Shown here: positions 13,158 through 23,635 of the stretch, piece by piece
Layout of the letters: every line of letters starts with the position of its first letter
Position numbering within the stretch: the stretch's first letter is position 1
From: Tamarix chinensis
Lineage: Eukaryota > Streptophyta > Magnoliopsida > Caryophyllales > Tamaricaceae
Reading direction: 5' to 3'
DNA length: 64,000 nt
NCBI GenBank assembly: GCA_030549775.1
Contig: CM060175.1
Span: 41,481,415-41,545,414, forward strand
The notes under the pieces: model-generated
The model's database searches: none
What the model was told of the DNA's origin: nothing
The model's input: only the letters and a program-made list of their open reading frames with translations
Made by a program: the position numbers and the translations under genes

Positions 13158-13855
13158 TTCTTCCCAACTTGAGAAGAATTTACCCTCAAATTTTCATCAG
13201 AATAATAAGGAGACAAATCACCAACATTAAAATTTCTTGAAATTTCACCATAAGAATCTGGAAGTTCAAGTTCATAAGCATTATCTCCAAAATTCCTAAG
13301 TATTTTAAATGGACTATCGGCTCTTGGAATTAGTTTATTTTTACATAAATTAGGAAATCTTTCTTTATACAAATGTAACAAAACTAAGTCACCAGGAGAA
13401 AACACATAAGAGTTTCTATGCTTATTCTCTTGAGCTTTATACTTGGCATTATATTTTTCAATATTATTTTTTATTTTCTCATGAAGTTGTTGAAAAAATT
13501 GTATTCTCTCTTTAGCTTTATAATTTTGTAATTCACCTTTTTTCAATGGAATCATGTTAATAGCCATGTTAGGATTCACACCATACACCACCTCAAACGG
13601 ACTAGTTTGAGTAGTACTAGAAGGACTACGATTATAAGCAAACTCTGCATGAGCTAACTTAACATCCCAATCTTTTGTACTTTTATTAACTAAACCTCTT
13701 AATAATATACCAAGAGTTCTATTAGTTACCTCATTTGACCATCAGTTTGGGGATGATGTGAAGTTCTAAATAACAATTTAGTACCAATCATATGCCATAA
13801 AATTTTCCAAAAATAACTCATAAACTTGACATAAGCAATATTTGGAAGAATTATA
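13148..13855 (-). pseudogene. gypsy integrase C-terminal half
   Basis: It starts abruptly at the deletion junction near 13855 with a [11 protein letters not shown] segment and TSHHPQTDG, the integrase core motif before the catalytic Glu. A stop-rich stretch follows. A clean frame then runs from 13591: MVYGVNPNMAINMIPL, coiled Lys/Glu-rich residues, SYVFSPGDLVLLHLYKERF, PRADSPFKILRNFGDNAYEL and FNVGDLSPYYSDENL. This is the GPY/F-type C-terminal module of plant Ty3/gypsy integrases; no chromodomain is visible. The frame continues past the polypurine tract into the LTR. Without its N-terminal half it cannot catalyse integration. Confidence 0.85.
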
Positions 13856-14570
13856 CAAAAACTCATATTTTCTTTCACAAATCCTTTATCTATATGCTCT
13901 TGTATTTGTCTTTATAATTCCTTAGCTTCTTTTGGGTTACATCTATAAGCCGGTTTATTAGGAATAGGCATACTAGAAACAAGATCAATAGCATGTTCTA
14001 TACCTCTTTTAGGTGGTAATCCAGAAGGTAAGTCATCAGGAATACATCATTATACTCATCAAGCAAATTAATTATGTTAGGATTTTCAAGTTGTTGTTTT
14101 TCAGGTTTAGAATCTTTAGAAACTAAAGCATAACAAATTCCTTCTTCTTTTATACATTTCTCCACAACCTTTTCCTGTAAAAATAATCTCTTTTTATCAT
14201 CATTCAAGGGCATATGATCATATAAAGAAGGTGTGAGCCTACACAATTGTTTTTCCCTTTTCACCACACATTCATTAGTCACCCTATCATGATTTTCTTT
14301 TCTATCAAATTGCCATGGTCTACCCAAAATTAATCCACAAGCATCCATAGGTAAAACATTGCATAGAACTTCATCATGATAGTCTCTAATAGAAAATGTG
14401 ACTAAAGCTCCTTTGTTTACTTTAGCTCCTTTATCCTTATTTAAACATTGTAAGGAATAGGGTTTAGGATGATTAGTAGTTTCCAAACCAATCTTCTTAA
14501 CCATTGCTTCACTAGCCACATTAGTATTAGAACCACTATCAATTATGAGTCATCAAACCATGTCACCTAT
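13856..14570 (-). pseudogene. gypsy aspartic protease with stub of reverse transcriptase
   Basis: LIIDSGSNTNVASEAM (about 14550-14500) gives the DSG catalytic triad of a retroviral-type aspartic protease, preceded by two stop codons. MVKKIGLETTNHPKPYSL, VTFSIRDYHDEVLCNVLPMD and LILGRPWQFDRK follow, typical of plant gypsy elements. The frame passes to NIINLLDEYNDVF and, after a frameshift near 13998, to the linker IEHAIDL..MPIPNKPAY and [13 protein letters not shown], the first residues of reverse transcriptase. It then stops at the deletion junction near 13855. Confidence 0.85.
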
Positions 14571-14669
14571 TTTACACTTAGTTTTAAAAATCTTCTCTCT
14601 TTGAGTAGGTGTAATACTAGGTTGTATTTGTAAAGCTCTTTGAATTACAAAGAATGGGTATCCTTCTTC

Positions 14670-15818
14670 CTATTCCATAGTTAATATTTCATTAGGAGAT
14701 TCAACTTCTAATTCATCACCATCACTACATGGTTCCATGTTTTCTACTTCATGTAAGGTTAAGGCTCTTTGGTTAGGACAATCTCTAGCAAAATGTCCAT
14801 ATCCTTTACATTTGAAATATTGTTTATTTTCCATTTCAACCACCTTATTTTTACCTTTATCATCTTTGTTATTCTTTTTATCATATGAAAATGTGGATTT
14901 AGGTGTAAAGGTGTTAAAATAGGGTTTAGTTGAAGTTGAAGCATTAGACTTAACATAGGCTTTAGTTGATTTAGTTTGTCTTTCAATTTTCATAGCCAAT
15001 TTTATCAAATCATCAAGAAATTCATAAGAGTACATATCCACTTTTTCTCTTATTAAATTATTCAAGCCACCTAAGTTTCTAGCACATTTTTGTTCTTTTC
15101 TTTCATGAACATCACAAATAAGGGCTAGTCTTTCAAATTCCCTAGTATATTCTTCTACACTAAATAAGCCTTGCCTTAGAGTATTCATTTTAACATACAT
15201 ATCTTGTTCATACTCTCTAGGCACAAATTTCTTTCGTAAGTGCTTTTTAAGTTTTTCCCAAGATTTTATTTTAGACTTCTCTTATCTTTCTCTAGTTCAT
15301 TTTAAGTTATCATACCAAATTTGAGCAAACTTTTTAAACTTTAGAGTAGCTAATTTGCACTTTCTATCATCATCGTATTCTCTAAACCCAAAAATAGCCT
15401 CAATCTCATGCAACCATTCAAAATATTACTCCACATTCAAATCACCATAAAATTCAGGAAGGTCATGTTTAATACCTTGATCTTCATAGTGTGCATTTCA
15501 TACATGGAATGTAGGTGCTCTTCTTTGGTTCCTTGAGCCAAAAGAATTTGTTTCTTCTTCTCCATCTTCATGATGAGACAAATTGAAATTTCCATGACCA
15601 CTCTTGGCATGGTACATAGGCTTCATTCTCCCTTCCACACTATCATGTGTGGTTTTCATTCGAACTTGCCATGGTTTACACTTCTCTTGGTTGGCCAACT
15701 TAGCTTCCACACTTTAGAGTTGATGTTGCAGTGTGTTTTGAGTTTGTAATTGGGCATCCATATGTGTGGTGAGGTTTTTGATGGACTCTACCAGGGCATA
15801 CACCTCTTCACTAGCCAT
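14670..15818 (-). pseudogene. gypsy gag with CCHC zinc knuckle, disrupted
   Basis: I take the ATG at 15818-15816 as the start (MASEEVYALVES); it is the first Met of a frame that stays gag-like to the stop at 14670. The retrotransposon gag domain is visible as LPEFYGDLNVE..YFEWLHEIE, FREYDDDRKCKLATL and YVKMNTLRQGLFSVEEYTREF. The zinc knuckle is QYFKCKGYGHFARDCPNQR, where the first Cys of CX2CX4HX4C has become Tyr. About 380 codons, with several stops in the first half and an open stretch from 15224. The protein would form the particle shell and bind RNA. Confidence 0.88.
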
Positions 15819-16654
15819 GGTGAAGGTGCACACAATAGGTTCCATAAAGTGTAGGTGCTGGATTTGTTTTTCCTACAACCAAACAAAGCACAAACCAATC
15901 TAATTCTAAAACAAATGTCAAACACTACCTGCAGTCTTTTTTTAGGCACAAAGGAGATCTTTTATCCCCAAGAATAGTCACTTCACGTAGGTACACACAA
16001 ACAATGAAAGGTTAGTATATAAGAGATGTGAAATTCATTCACATAAAATCATAGAACATGTTTCTGTGTCTTCAACAAATGTTTTTTTTCCAGTGGTAGA
16101 TTCGTGTTGATGTCTTGATAGAAGATGTAGAGGAGATCCAGAGGTAGGTGATGGAATTATTTCTTGAGAGAAAATTATGAGAAATGAGTTAAATATAGGG
16201 CCTACAAGTTCCAGGTCTGTTTCAGGCGATTAAGAGTTGTCTAGGGGTTCCGAGCACTTTGCTGCTTTCCTTGCTTGCTGAATGAAGGGAAATTGAAAAG
16301 GATTGTTACACACTTGATCATGCACCAATGTAGAGTAGAATGAAATAGGAATCAAGTGCTGGAGAGGCACAAACGTTCGTGCCAAACAAACAAACCAAAC
16401 CATGCACTGCTCGAAGGTAAGTGTTGGTCGATATTTTATGTGACAATGTTGGGGAAAATACAACAAGATTGTTGCAAGACTGTTGCAAGATTGCTAGAAA
16501 TTCGAGCAAGAACTTCAAGAAAGATCAAATAATTTCATCAAGAATCAATAATTCAAAGAAATATCTGAGTAGCCACGGAGTTCTTGGTGCAAGAACACAC
16601 ACACAATTTCAGGTGCGCAGATTACTAGTTCTGTGTTAGCTTCGAACAAATGAA
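15819..16654 (-). other. gypsy 5' untranslated leader
   Basis: About 835 bases lie between the primer binding site and gag. Short frames occur on both strands but none shows a domain. This is the place for packaging signals and internal ribosome entry, neither of which can be recognised by eye. Confidence 0.6.
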
Positions 16655-16666
16655 GCTTTGATACCA
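16655..16666 (-). promoter_or_regulatory. Primer binding site, initiator Met tRNA type
   Basis: The minus strand reads TGGTATCAAAGC, one base from TGGTATCAGAGC, which pairs with the 3' end of plant initiator methionine tRNA. It lies four bases (AAAA on plus) inside the 5' LTR, the expected spacing. Confidence 0.8.
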
Positions 16667-16670
16667 AAAA

Positions 16671-17539
16671 TGATGTGGTTTTTATCAAAGTAACGGAAGT
16701 TTGGATCAAAATTTGTATGAGAAGCTTTCACCCATGATCTAATGCAAAAGAGATGAAGTAAATTGATGGATTATAGGTGAAGAACTTGATGATACAAGTA
16801 TAAAGGTTTGGATAGATTTGTATGGCCTTCAAATGTGTCGTGGTTGAAGATAGGTTGAGGAAGGTTTAATCCTAGATTTGCCTTACTCAATGTCAACCCA
16901 AAAGGGAGGATTATAATTTATCTAACTTTGCTCAAAGTTTGATCAAAATAATTCTTATTCATTCTACATATAATTGCTGGCACAAAAGCCTTATATAGGT
17001 AAAGGAAGAGTCGGTGGTTAGCTAGCCTAAACCAGCCGATTATTCCTACTTAATACATCCCATTAATCATGGTTAAATTAATCCCTTATTAACCTTAATC
17101 TAAATCATAATATCATTGGTTAAATGATACAAAGGATTAATATTACAAAGCTATACAATTGACTAAGATACATACATGAAATTATAGCAATACCCTAAGT
17201 TACATAAAATACACTTAGGGTTAGGGTTTACAACAAGTTAATACAAATAATGAATATCATCACTTTATCTTCTTGTTTTAATGTATCATCCCATGTATTT
17301 CATAGTCTTTCATGCTTTTTAATACTTGTACACATCAAAGTGTATGAACATCTTCTTCTTGTAAATATGTGACATACCTATAAGAATAACTTCAATGTTT
17401 TTCAATGTCAAGCATATAAGAATTATCAAGAATATTTAACATGATAGGCTCTAACATTAAGAAAGCTAAATAATCTTCCTTACCTTGAGGATTAGTATGA
17501 ACATGACAATAATTATGTTCGTTGGATGCTCCTGCATCA
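16671..17539 (-). repeat. 5' LTR of the gypsy element
   Basis: 869 bp, TGATGCAGGAG...CACATCA on the minus strand, flanked on the outside by cattc. Its first 48 or so codons form an open frame (DAGASNEHNYCHVHTNPQ..., with YLAFLMLEPIMLN) that would extend pol in the 3' copy. Confidence 0.9.
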
Positions 17540-17544
17540 CATTC

Positions 17545-19146
17545 AAGCCTAAATATCAAAACAAAAGGTATATAAGCAAAATAAAATAAATCAAAGGCAT
17601 ACAACCCATGCATGCTAAAATAATAATTAAATAGCCATAACCATTTTCATCTAAAATTCCAAAAATACTCTCATGCACAAAACTATCATATTTAAGGCTA
17701 TCAAAGACTGAATCGATGGTATAATTCAAATTAGACACCAGAATGGGTCAAATAAATATTTTTCCTCAAAAGCACATGCAAAATAATATTTATAGTCAAC
17801 TAGAAATATCATTTTAAAACAAGAATACTAAATCCAAAAGCCATCAAAATATTTATTCCTAAAAGTTACTATTCACTTAAAAACATCATTTGGGGAAAGA
17901 GATTATTCACATTAGTGCACTATTAACCTTAAAAGACTATTTATGTCAAAAGACTACTCACGTTGAATGCCTATCAATGTATAACAGATTATTCATGTAT
18001 ACAGAATATTAACGTTAAAAGATTTTTCACATTAATAAATTATTAATGTCAAAAGATAAATAATGATAAATTACTATTCCCATCAAAATTATTACACATA
18101 GATCTCCAAAATTGTTAAAAACGTTCTAAAATGAGAATTAAACCCAAATTATAGATACTAAATCTTAATTAACCAAGAACACTTGAATAAACTCTAGAAC
18201 ATGAATAAGATGAAAAAGGCTAAAACTTCCTTAACTCAAACAAAATTTCACCATGTTAATCATGTTCAAACGAAGATTACCTAACCATGAAATTTAATAT
18301 AAACATGCTAACAAAAAACTTGGTATCATAATATTTTAACGAGAACAACTCTAACATCTAAAATCACCCTAAAAATTTAAATGCCCAAGAAGAGGCATAA
18401 AGCCCTCAAGTCTTCAAGAAACAAAAATAAAGCCAAACATGCTTGAATTGAAATAGGCTAAACATGAAATTTAAATTGGAAAAATTAATCAGTATCATGT
18501 AACCCAAAATAAATTAAAAACTACAAAACTTATAGAAATGGACAAAAAGTTAAACCACCACAACCATCCATAAAAAAGGAATTGTACTTATTCTTTAAAC
18601 AAAAAAATACCATACATATAGATTCTATTTACTTAGGGTTTGTAAGTTTTATCCCAAACATAATTTTCAAAGAAAGAATAAAAAGAGAAAGAATTAACCA
18701 AGAACACTTCACAAAACACAAAAGTTTAAGCCACTTTTTTTTTAATAAAACACTAATGAGTTAAATATAAGGATTTAGAAGTGAAGATGATGATTAATAT
18801 TAGAGGAAATGGAAAATATAAGCCACTCCACAATAAGGGAGAAAGAAAGGGAGAATCTGGCACCAAAAGAAAGAAAAATAAGTTCCAACACTTAAGTTAG
18901 AAAATGATAAAATTAAGGGTAAATGTGGAAGACTTAGACATAGTTTTCTATTTTGAAAAGGACTAAGAATCTTACAAAAATATGATTATCTCAAATATCC
19001 ACATGAAAGAAGAGTCTTAAAAGACTTTAGAAGCTAAAAGTGGATTAGAAATCTTAGGGAAGTCAAAACTATAAGAAAAGGCATGAAAATGAGAATGAAA
19101 CATTTCACAAATGTAACACAACATCAAAATTTTCTAAGGGATGTAA
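17545..19146. other. Noncoding A-rich DNA, candidate diverged TGTAACACC copy
   Basis: No recognisable protein. The sequence is rich in aaac and caaaat. A purine-rich stretch (about 18770-19060) precedes an end-like aaaattttctaagggatgt at 19128-19146, echoing the architecture of the other copies (purine island, then ttttggggtattaca). With 11400-12284 it may be one diverged copy interrupted by the gypsy element. No start terminus was found. Confidence 0.3.
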
Positions 19147-19259
19147 TAGAATTTGAAATTTTATATTATTTTATTTATAAAAATAAATAAATCTTCTAAA
19201 TGAGTTAAATGTTTTTGAGAAATAGAGTTTTACCTCTCTTTTAATTTTCACATTTCCTT

Positions 19260-20110
19260 ATCTTTATGTTTTTTAACAAGTGCATGGTCGAGGCATTCTT
19301 TCTCTAGGTTTCACATAACAATATTTAAGAAGAGGCTAACCCATCCCTTATTTGCCAAGACACAATCAAACTAATATTTCCCATTAGCATCACCCATTCT
19401 CCCAGTCTCATGTGTACATGAGTAACTGCTATAATATATGTCAATGAGGCCACTTTCCTAAGATTTTCAATCTATTTATCATATCACCATGCACTTCCTT
19501 GATTCTCAAATTGAAAAATCATCTCATTAAAATCACCATGCGTGAGCCATGATAGTGAGTGTTGGCTTGACAACAAGCGAAGAAGCTCCCATAACAAGTG
19601 ATGATTCTAAACTATTGGCCAAACATAAAATATAGCCAAATATCATTTATAATCACAATACACTTTTAACATCTACACATCATAAAGAGATAATTTCCCC
19701 TTCCTCTACCATACACTACCCCTTCATCATAATCAATAAGCTTATTCTTCACGTCACTAAACTCCCTTTTGTATGCCTCATCTCCATTAGAAATATTACA
19801 AATAGGTTTTCCTTTTAAATGAGATATCTATATCTACTAAATCAAGGATTGTCCAGTTCTCGGTACTTCCAAAATAATATATAAATCTACTTTCAAATAG
19901 TATCCAAATCAAGGAAAAACAAAATTTCACAAAAGAAAAGGTTACGCAAAAACTAGGCTCCCAACTTGATCTAACTAATGCGATCTAAGGAAAATTATCA
20001 CTATAAGAGAACAATTCTAATCCCCATCACAATTTTTACCGATTATCCTATTTAAAAAATGTTAGGTATTGCTCAATTACAATCATCCACTCGCCAAGTT
20101 GGCCACCAAA
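19260..20110 (-). pseudogene. LINE endonuclease-domain fragment
   Basis: Around 19610-19490 the minus strand reads HLLWELLRLLSSQHSLSWL and THGDFNEMIFQFENQGS. These match the plant LINE apurinic endonuclease segment 'WELLR.L....LPWL..GDFNE', with the catalytic GDFNE motif intact. Downstream (to about 19260) weak similarity continues, for example LANKGWVSLF. Upstream to about 20110 the frame is broken and only suggestive. No reverse transcriptase is attached, so this is an isolated piece. Endonuclease would nick target DNA for priming. Confidence 0.65.
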
Positions 20111-21130
20111 ATACTAGAACACTAATTATCAATAGCTCTATTGTTGCACCCACTCCCATGAACAAAAATATTAGAGGTGGTAGTTGTAGAGTAACAAGAA
20201 GAGAGACTAACACCAGAGCATAGCATTTTTTGCTTCTCTAATTCACAAACCTAGAACAATGGATAACCCTAAATCTTCAAACTTTCTAAATCTGAGAAAG
20301 CGGGGATGGATTAAAAAAAAGCAAAAGTTAATTCATTTGCTAAAAACCAAAAAACATGAGTGGGCTATTTTCTCAATCCCGCACAAAACTTATAGTAAGG
20401 TTAGCATTAGAAAAAAACTAAAACATATAGGATCATGTGATGCATAGGCTAAGAAACCCTAGGAAGGGAAGTATGGTGATTCTTGTGATGGAAAGAGTAT
20501 ATTTGTTTCATTTTCAATCTAAATATTATAATTCTCTTATTTTATAATCTAAAAATCAATAAAATATCCATGATTCTAGATAAAATCCAAAAGTAATAGA
20601 ATTATGGTGGGACATTACTATCCTAAATAGGATTAGTAGAATCTTAAGATCTTACATACTATATTTTTTTATTTAAATCTATTTTTCCTCTTATTTCCAA
20701 TAATCCATGTTCCTAAACTTCAATCCATATCATTTTGTGCATATAATATATTAAGCATCAACTAATGCGAAAGAAGCAAAAGTAAGATATTAATATGATA
20801 ATGAAACTAATTGTTAAAAAAATACTTATGAAAACCTAAAAACTATTTATGTAGAGAATTTTCTGAATTTTTTTATTAATTTCTAATAATTTCATAATTA
20901 TCCTTTTTAATTTCTTTGATGGTGGTGTTGGTTTTTTTTTATGCACGGTCCATACACCAACTTTTTTTGTATACATATAGTTCAATAATTTGTGTTGCTT
21001 GTTAGTTATTACAACTTAAGTAGTGACCAAAATAGCATAAGAGTGAGCTTTTTATTTTTTTTTATTTCAACTTTGGAATTTCTAACATTTAAGTGTGTCA
21101 AAGTTGTATTTTTTTTTGTATTTTTAGGAT
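20111..21130. other. AT-rich DNA without supported features
   Basis: It holds T-rich runs near 20930, 21050 and 21110 and a 62-codon Lys-rich open frame (20259-20447) without recognisable motif. I see no gene. Confidence 0.5.
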
Positions 21131-22529
21131 CTTACAATCCTAAAATTTGATTATTTAATTTAATTCTCATGGGCCCTATCAATTCTAGATAGAATATAGA
21201 TTCTAAAGACTTTGAAAGAGAGAAGATGGGCTCTCATGAATAAGAGAAGCCTCCAATGTCTTGCCTCTACTAGTATTCATGTGAATGAGCTTGTTATAAT
21301 ATAGAGTTTGTTGGCACTACGAAAAATAACTTTATCTCTCCATAAAGTTAATGTAGAAGCAATATGTGAAACTAACTTATCTGTCTATAACTAGTGACTA
21401 GCTTAGTCTTCTATTAATAAGAAATATTAGTCTTCTAAAAAAATCTATCCAATTTGGTATTAGATAGGTGTAATGTGCCTAGAGCATATTATTTTTGTTA
21501 CTCTAATTATATTAAATCTAGTTCATCATAATGCTCAATCGTATAAGTTCACACAATATTTACAATAGGCCCAAAATATCATTTGTTCCACATATTATAT
21601 GTGACTCTCTAATAAGACAATATATTTACCTACGTTATATTTAGGTCATATGTCGAACATAACCTTCAAAACAACAAATAACATATAGTTATACCCATGA
21701 TTGGTTCCTATGACATATCACTAACAATCTCCCACTTACATTAGAACAAATCAATATAGTTTTTTAGCAAAATAATATCATAACTTACCATAAGATAGAA
21801 AATTTTCATCCTTTTTTAGTTTAATGATTTAAGATTTTAATAATTAAATTGTCTAAATAGGAAATTAGCTTTCAACGCATTGGAGCATGACCATGCATTT
21901 CTGTGTTTCACTAATCAAGGGCACCATATATATATTTCTCTCATTATAAAAGTGGGGATAATTACATTATATTCACTCATTATAATACCACATATTTTCC
22001 AATAATGTGGCATCTTGAAAAAAAATTTGATTCATATATTTAATCTCCATTGGAGTAATCTATAAACTTTTTTTAGGTCACAAGTTAAATCTAAAATTAA
22101 ATGTTTATATCAAAAGAATCCAAACCACAACAATTCATTTCAATTGTGTTTCAAGTGTTATTATTATTTTGAAATTTGATTCTTAGGAATCCTTTATAAA
22201 TCTTTCCAATCATTTTAATTTTATAATTTTTTTATGATGATACTTTCATCAAAGCTTTGAAAATTTTTCTTGACTTCCTAATCTTTGAAATATGGTAATT
22301 TGATTTATAGTATGATTTTCATAACATTTAATATTTTTTCAAATAAAACAACATTCTTTGTATAAAGATTGGTTTTCTTAAGTCTTTCATGAATTCTATA
22401 TTTATTTTATTTCTATTTTTATGATGATTACACACTTGCTATTTTGTCCATGACTTCATTTTCATTTTATAGATATACTCATGGTTTCAATTTTATTTTT
22501 ATATTATAATTCTTCACTTTTTTATCATG
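21131..22529. other. Possible copia-type LTR debris
   Basis: Noncoding. The segment near 21720-21750 (acaatctcccacttacatta) resembles a conserved phrase in LTRs of many plant Ty1/copia elements. Neither end nor a partner LTR was found. The rest is AT-rich. Confidence 0.3.
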
Positions 22530-23409
22530 TGTAACACCCCCAAAATTCACTACTAAAAATTTTTATTTTATTTAAAAATTAGTAGAAGAAAAAAGCATAA
22601 ATTTTATTTAAATGTTGTAATTTTTATTAGTATTATTTCTATGAGTCTTACATAAGATGCTATGGAATTTACTAGTATTGAAAATGAGATATGTGATATA
22701 TTGTGATTGGTATGGCTATTAGTTGAAGTTGGTTCTAATCATCACTTTAGTGAACATCCCTTAGATGATTGGCTGTTAAGTATCAATATTTCTAGATGAA
22801 TGAGTATGAGTAGTATGTTGTCTTGGTGGTATCTAGTTATCTTATATGATTATCGTATTTTTGATCATCGCATATATATTTTGAAAATTTATACCATGTA
22901 TTGTTGTAATGTCTTTTATATGTTTATATTACCTTTTCATATTAGTTTTGTATAATAGTTTATTTAGTACCATTGTACCGATGAGTTCTATTTCGTGACC
23001 CTTTTTTATTCAATGGGAAGTAGCCTTTGCAGAATTGCTAGTGAGGTCAGTTGAAGGCTAGTCATTGGATTGAGAGCTTAGAACTGTCTGGTATTCTTTT
23101 GATATTATGATCCATTTGTTCTTAGACTATTATGTCCTCTTGCATTTTCCTCTCAGTTGAGTTTTGTAGCCACTAATGTTTGTTTTTATTTAGAGTGTTA
23201 ATCATTGCCTATTCTCTTATTTTGGTTCTTATAATTGTGCCATTAAATTAAGTAGAGTAATTATTTTAACCTTAGCACTTGGTATGATAATGGTATAGGA
23301 AATTGGAATTGTACCAAGTGTGGCGGTAACACCATGCATTTTTATTATTTTGGCTCCTGAAATTAATTCTTTAAAAGAAAATTTCAAGTCCTAATATGAT
23401 TGTGTTACA
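22530..23409. mobile_element. Two truncated TGTAACACC 5' ends, facing inward (copies G and C)
   Basis: At 22530 a plus-oriented 5' terminus begins (tgtaacacccccaaaattca) and tracks copy D for about 90 bp. From about 22740 to 23409 the complement strand matches the first 650 bp of the family: TGTAACACAATC at the edge, then GGTGTTACCGCCACACTTGG and CATACCAAGTGCTAAGG. The two ends therefore point toward each other. No matching target duplication was found. Confidence 0.6.
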
Positions 23410-23635
23410 CATCCTTTGTAATACCTCCATTTTTAATACTGAATTTTGTTTTTTCAAATAATTAGTTACGAAAACTAAAACAGTAAAAACACAAGGTGTT
23501 ATGACCATACTAGATACATATTTGGTTTCCTCTACCATTCTCATTTCAAGTTCTAAGACTAAAATTATTAGTTGACTTAAACTAATATCATAGTTATAAA
23601 AATCATAGTAGAGAAAATCAAAGTAGCAAAATATC

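Larger units (their letters stand above)
12290..17539 (-). mobile_element. Ty3/gypsy LTR retrotransposon with both LTRs, internally deleted
   Basis: The two LTRs are 12290-13157 (3' LTR) and 16671-17539 (5' LTR), 868 and 869 bp, and differ by a few percent by eye. On the minus strand the LTR runs TGATGCAGGAG...CCACATCA; the 3' copy has one changed terminal base. The 5-bp duplication is exact: cattc at 12285-12289 and 17540-17544. A primer binding site, gag, protease and the integrase C-terminus are in order, but reverse transcriptase, RNase H and the N-terminal half of integrase are gone. The element is about 5.25 kb long. Related LTRs occur at 39366-40189, 59109-59956 and 60762-61630. Confidence 0.92.

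Noticed and set aside
20259..20447. Small Lys-rich open frame as a possible gene
   Set aside because: 62 codons, no domain, lies in repeat debris next to a LINE fragment; nothing supports expression.
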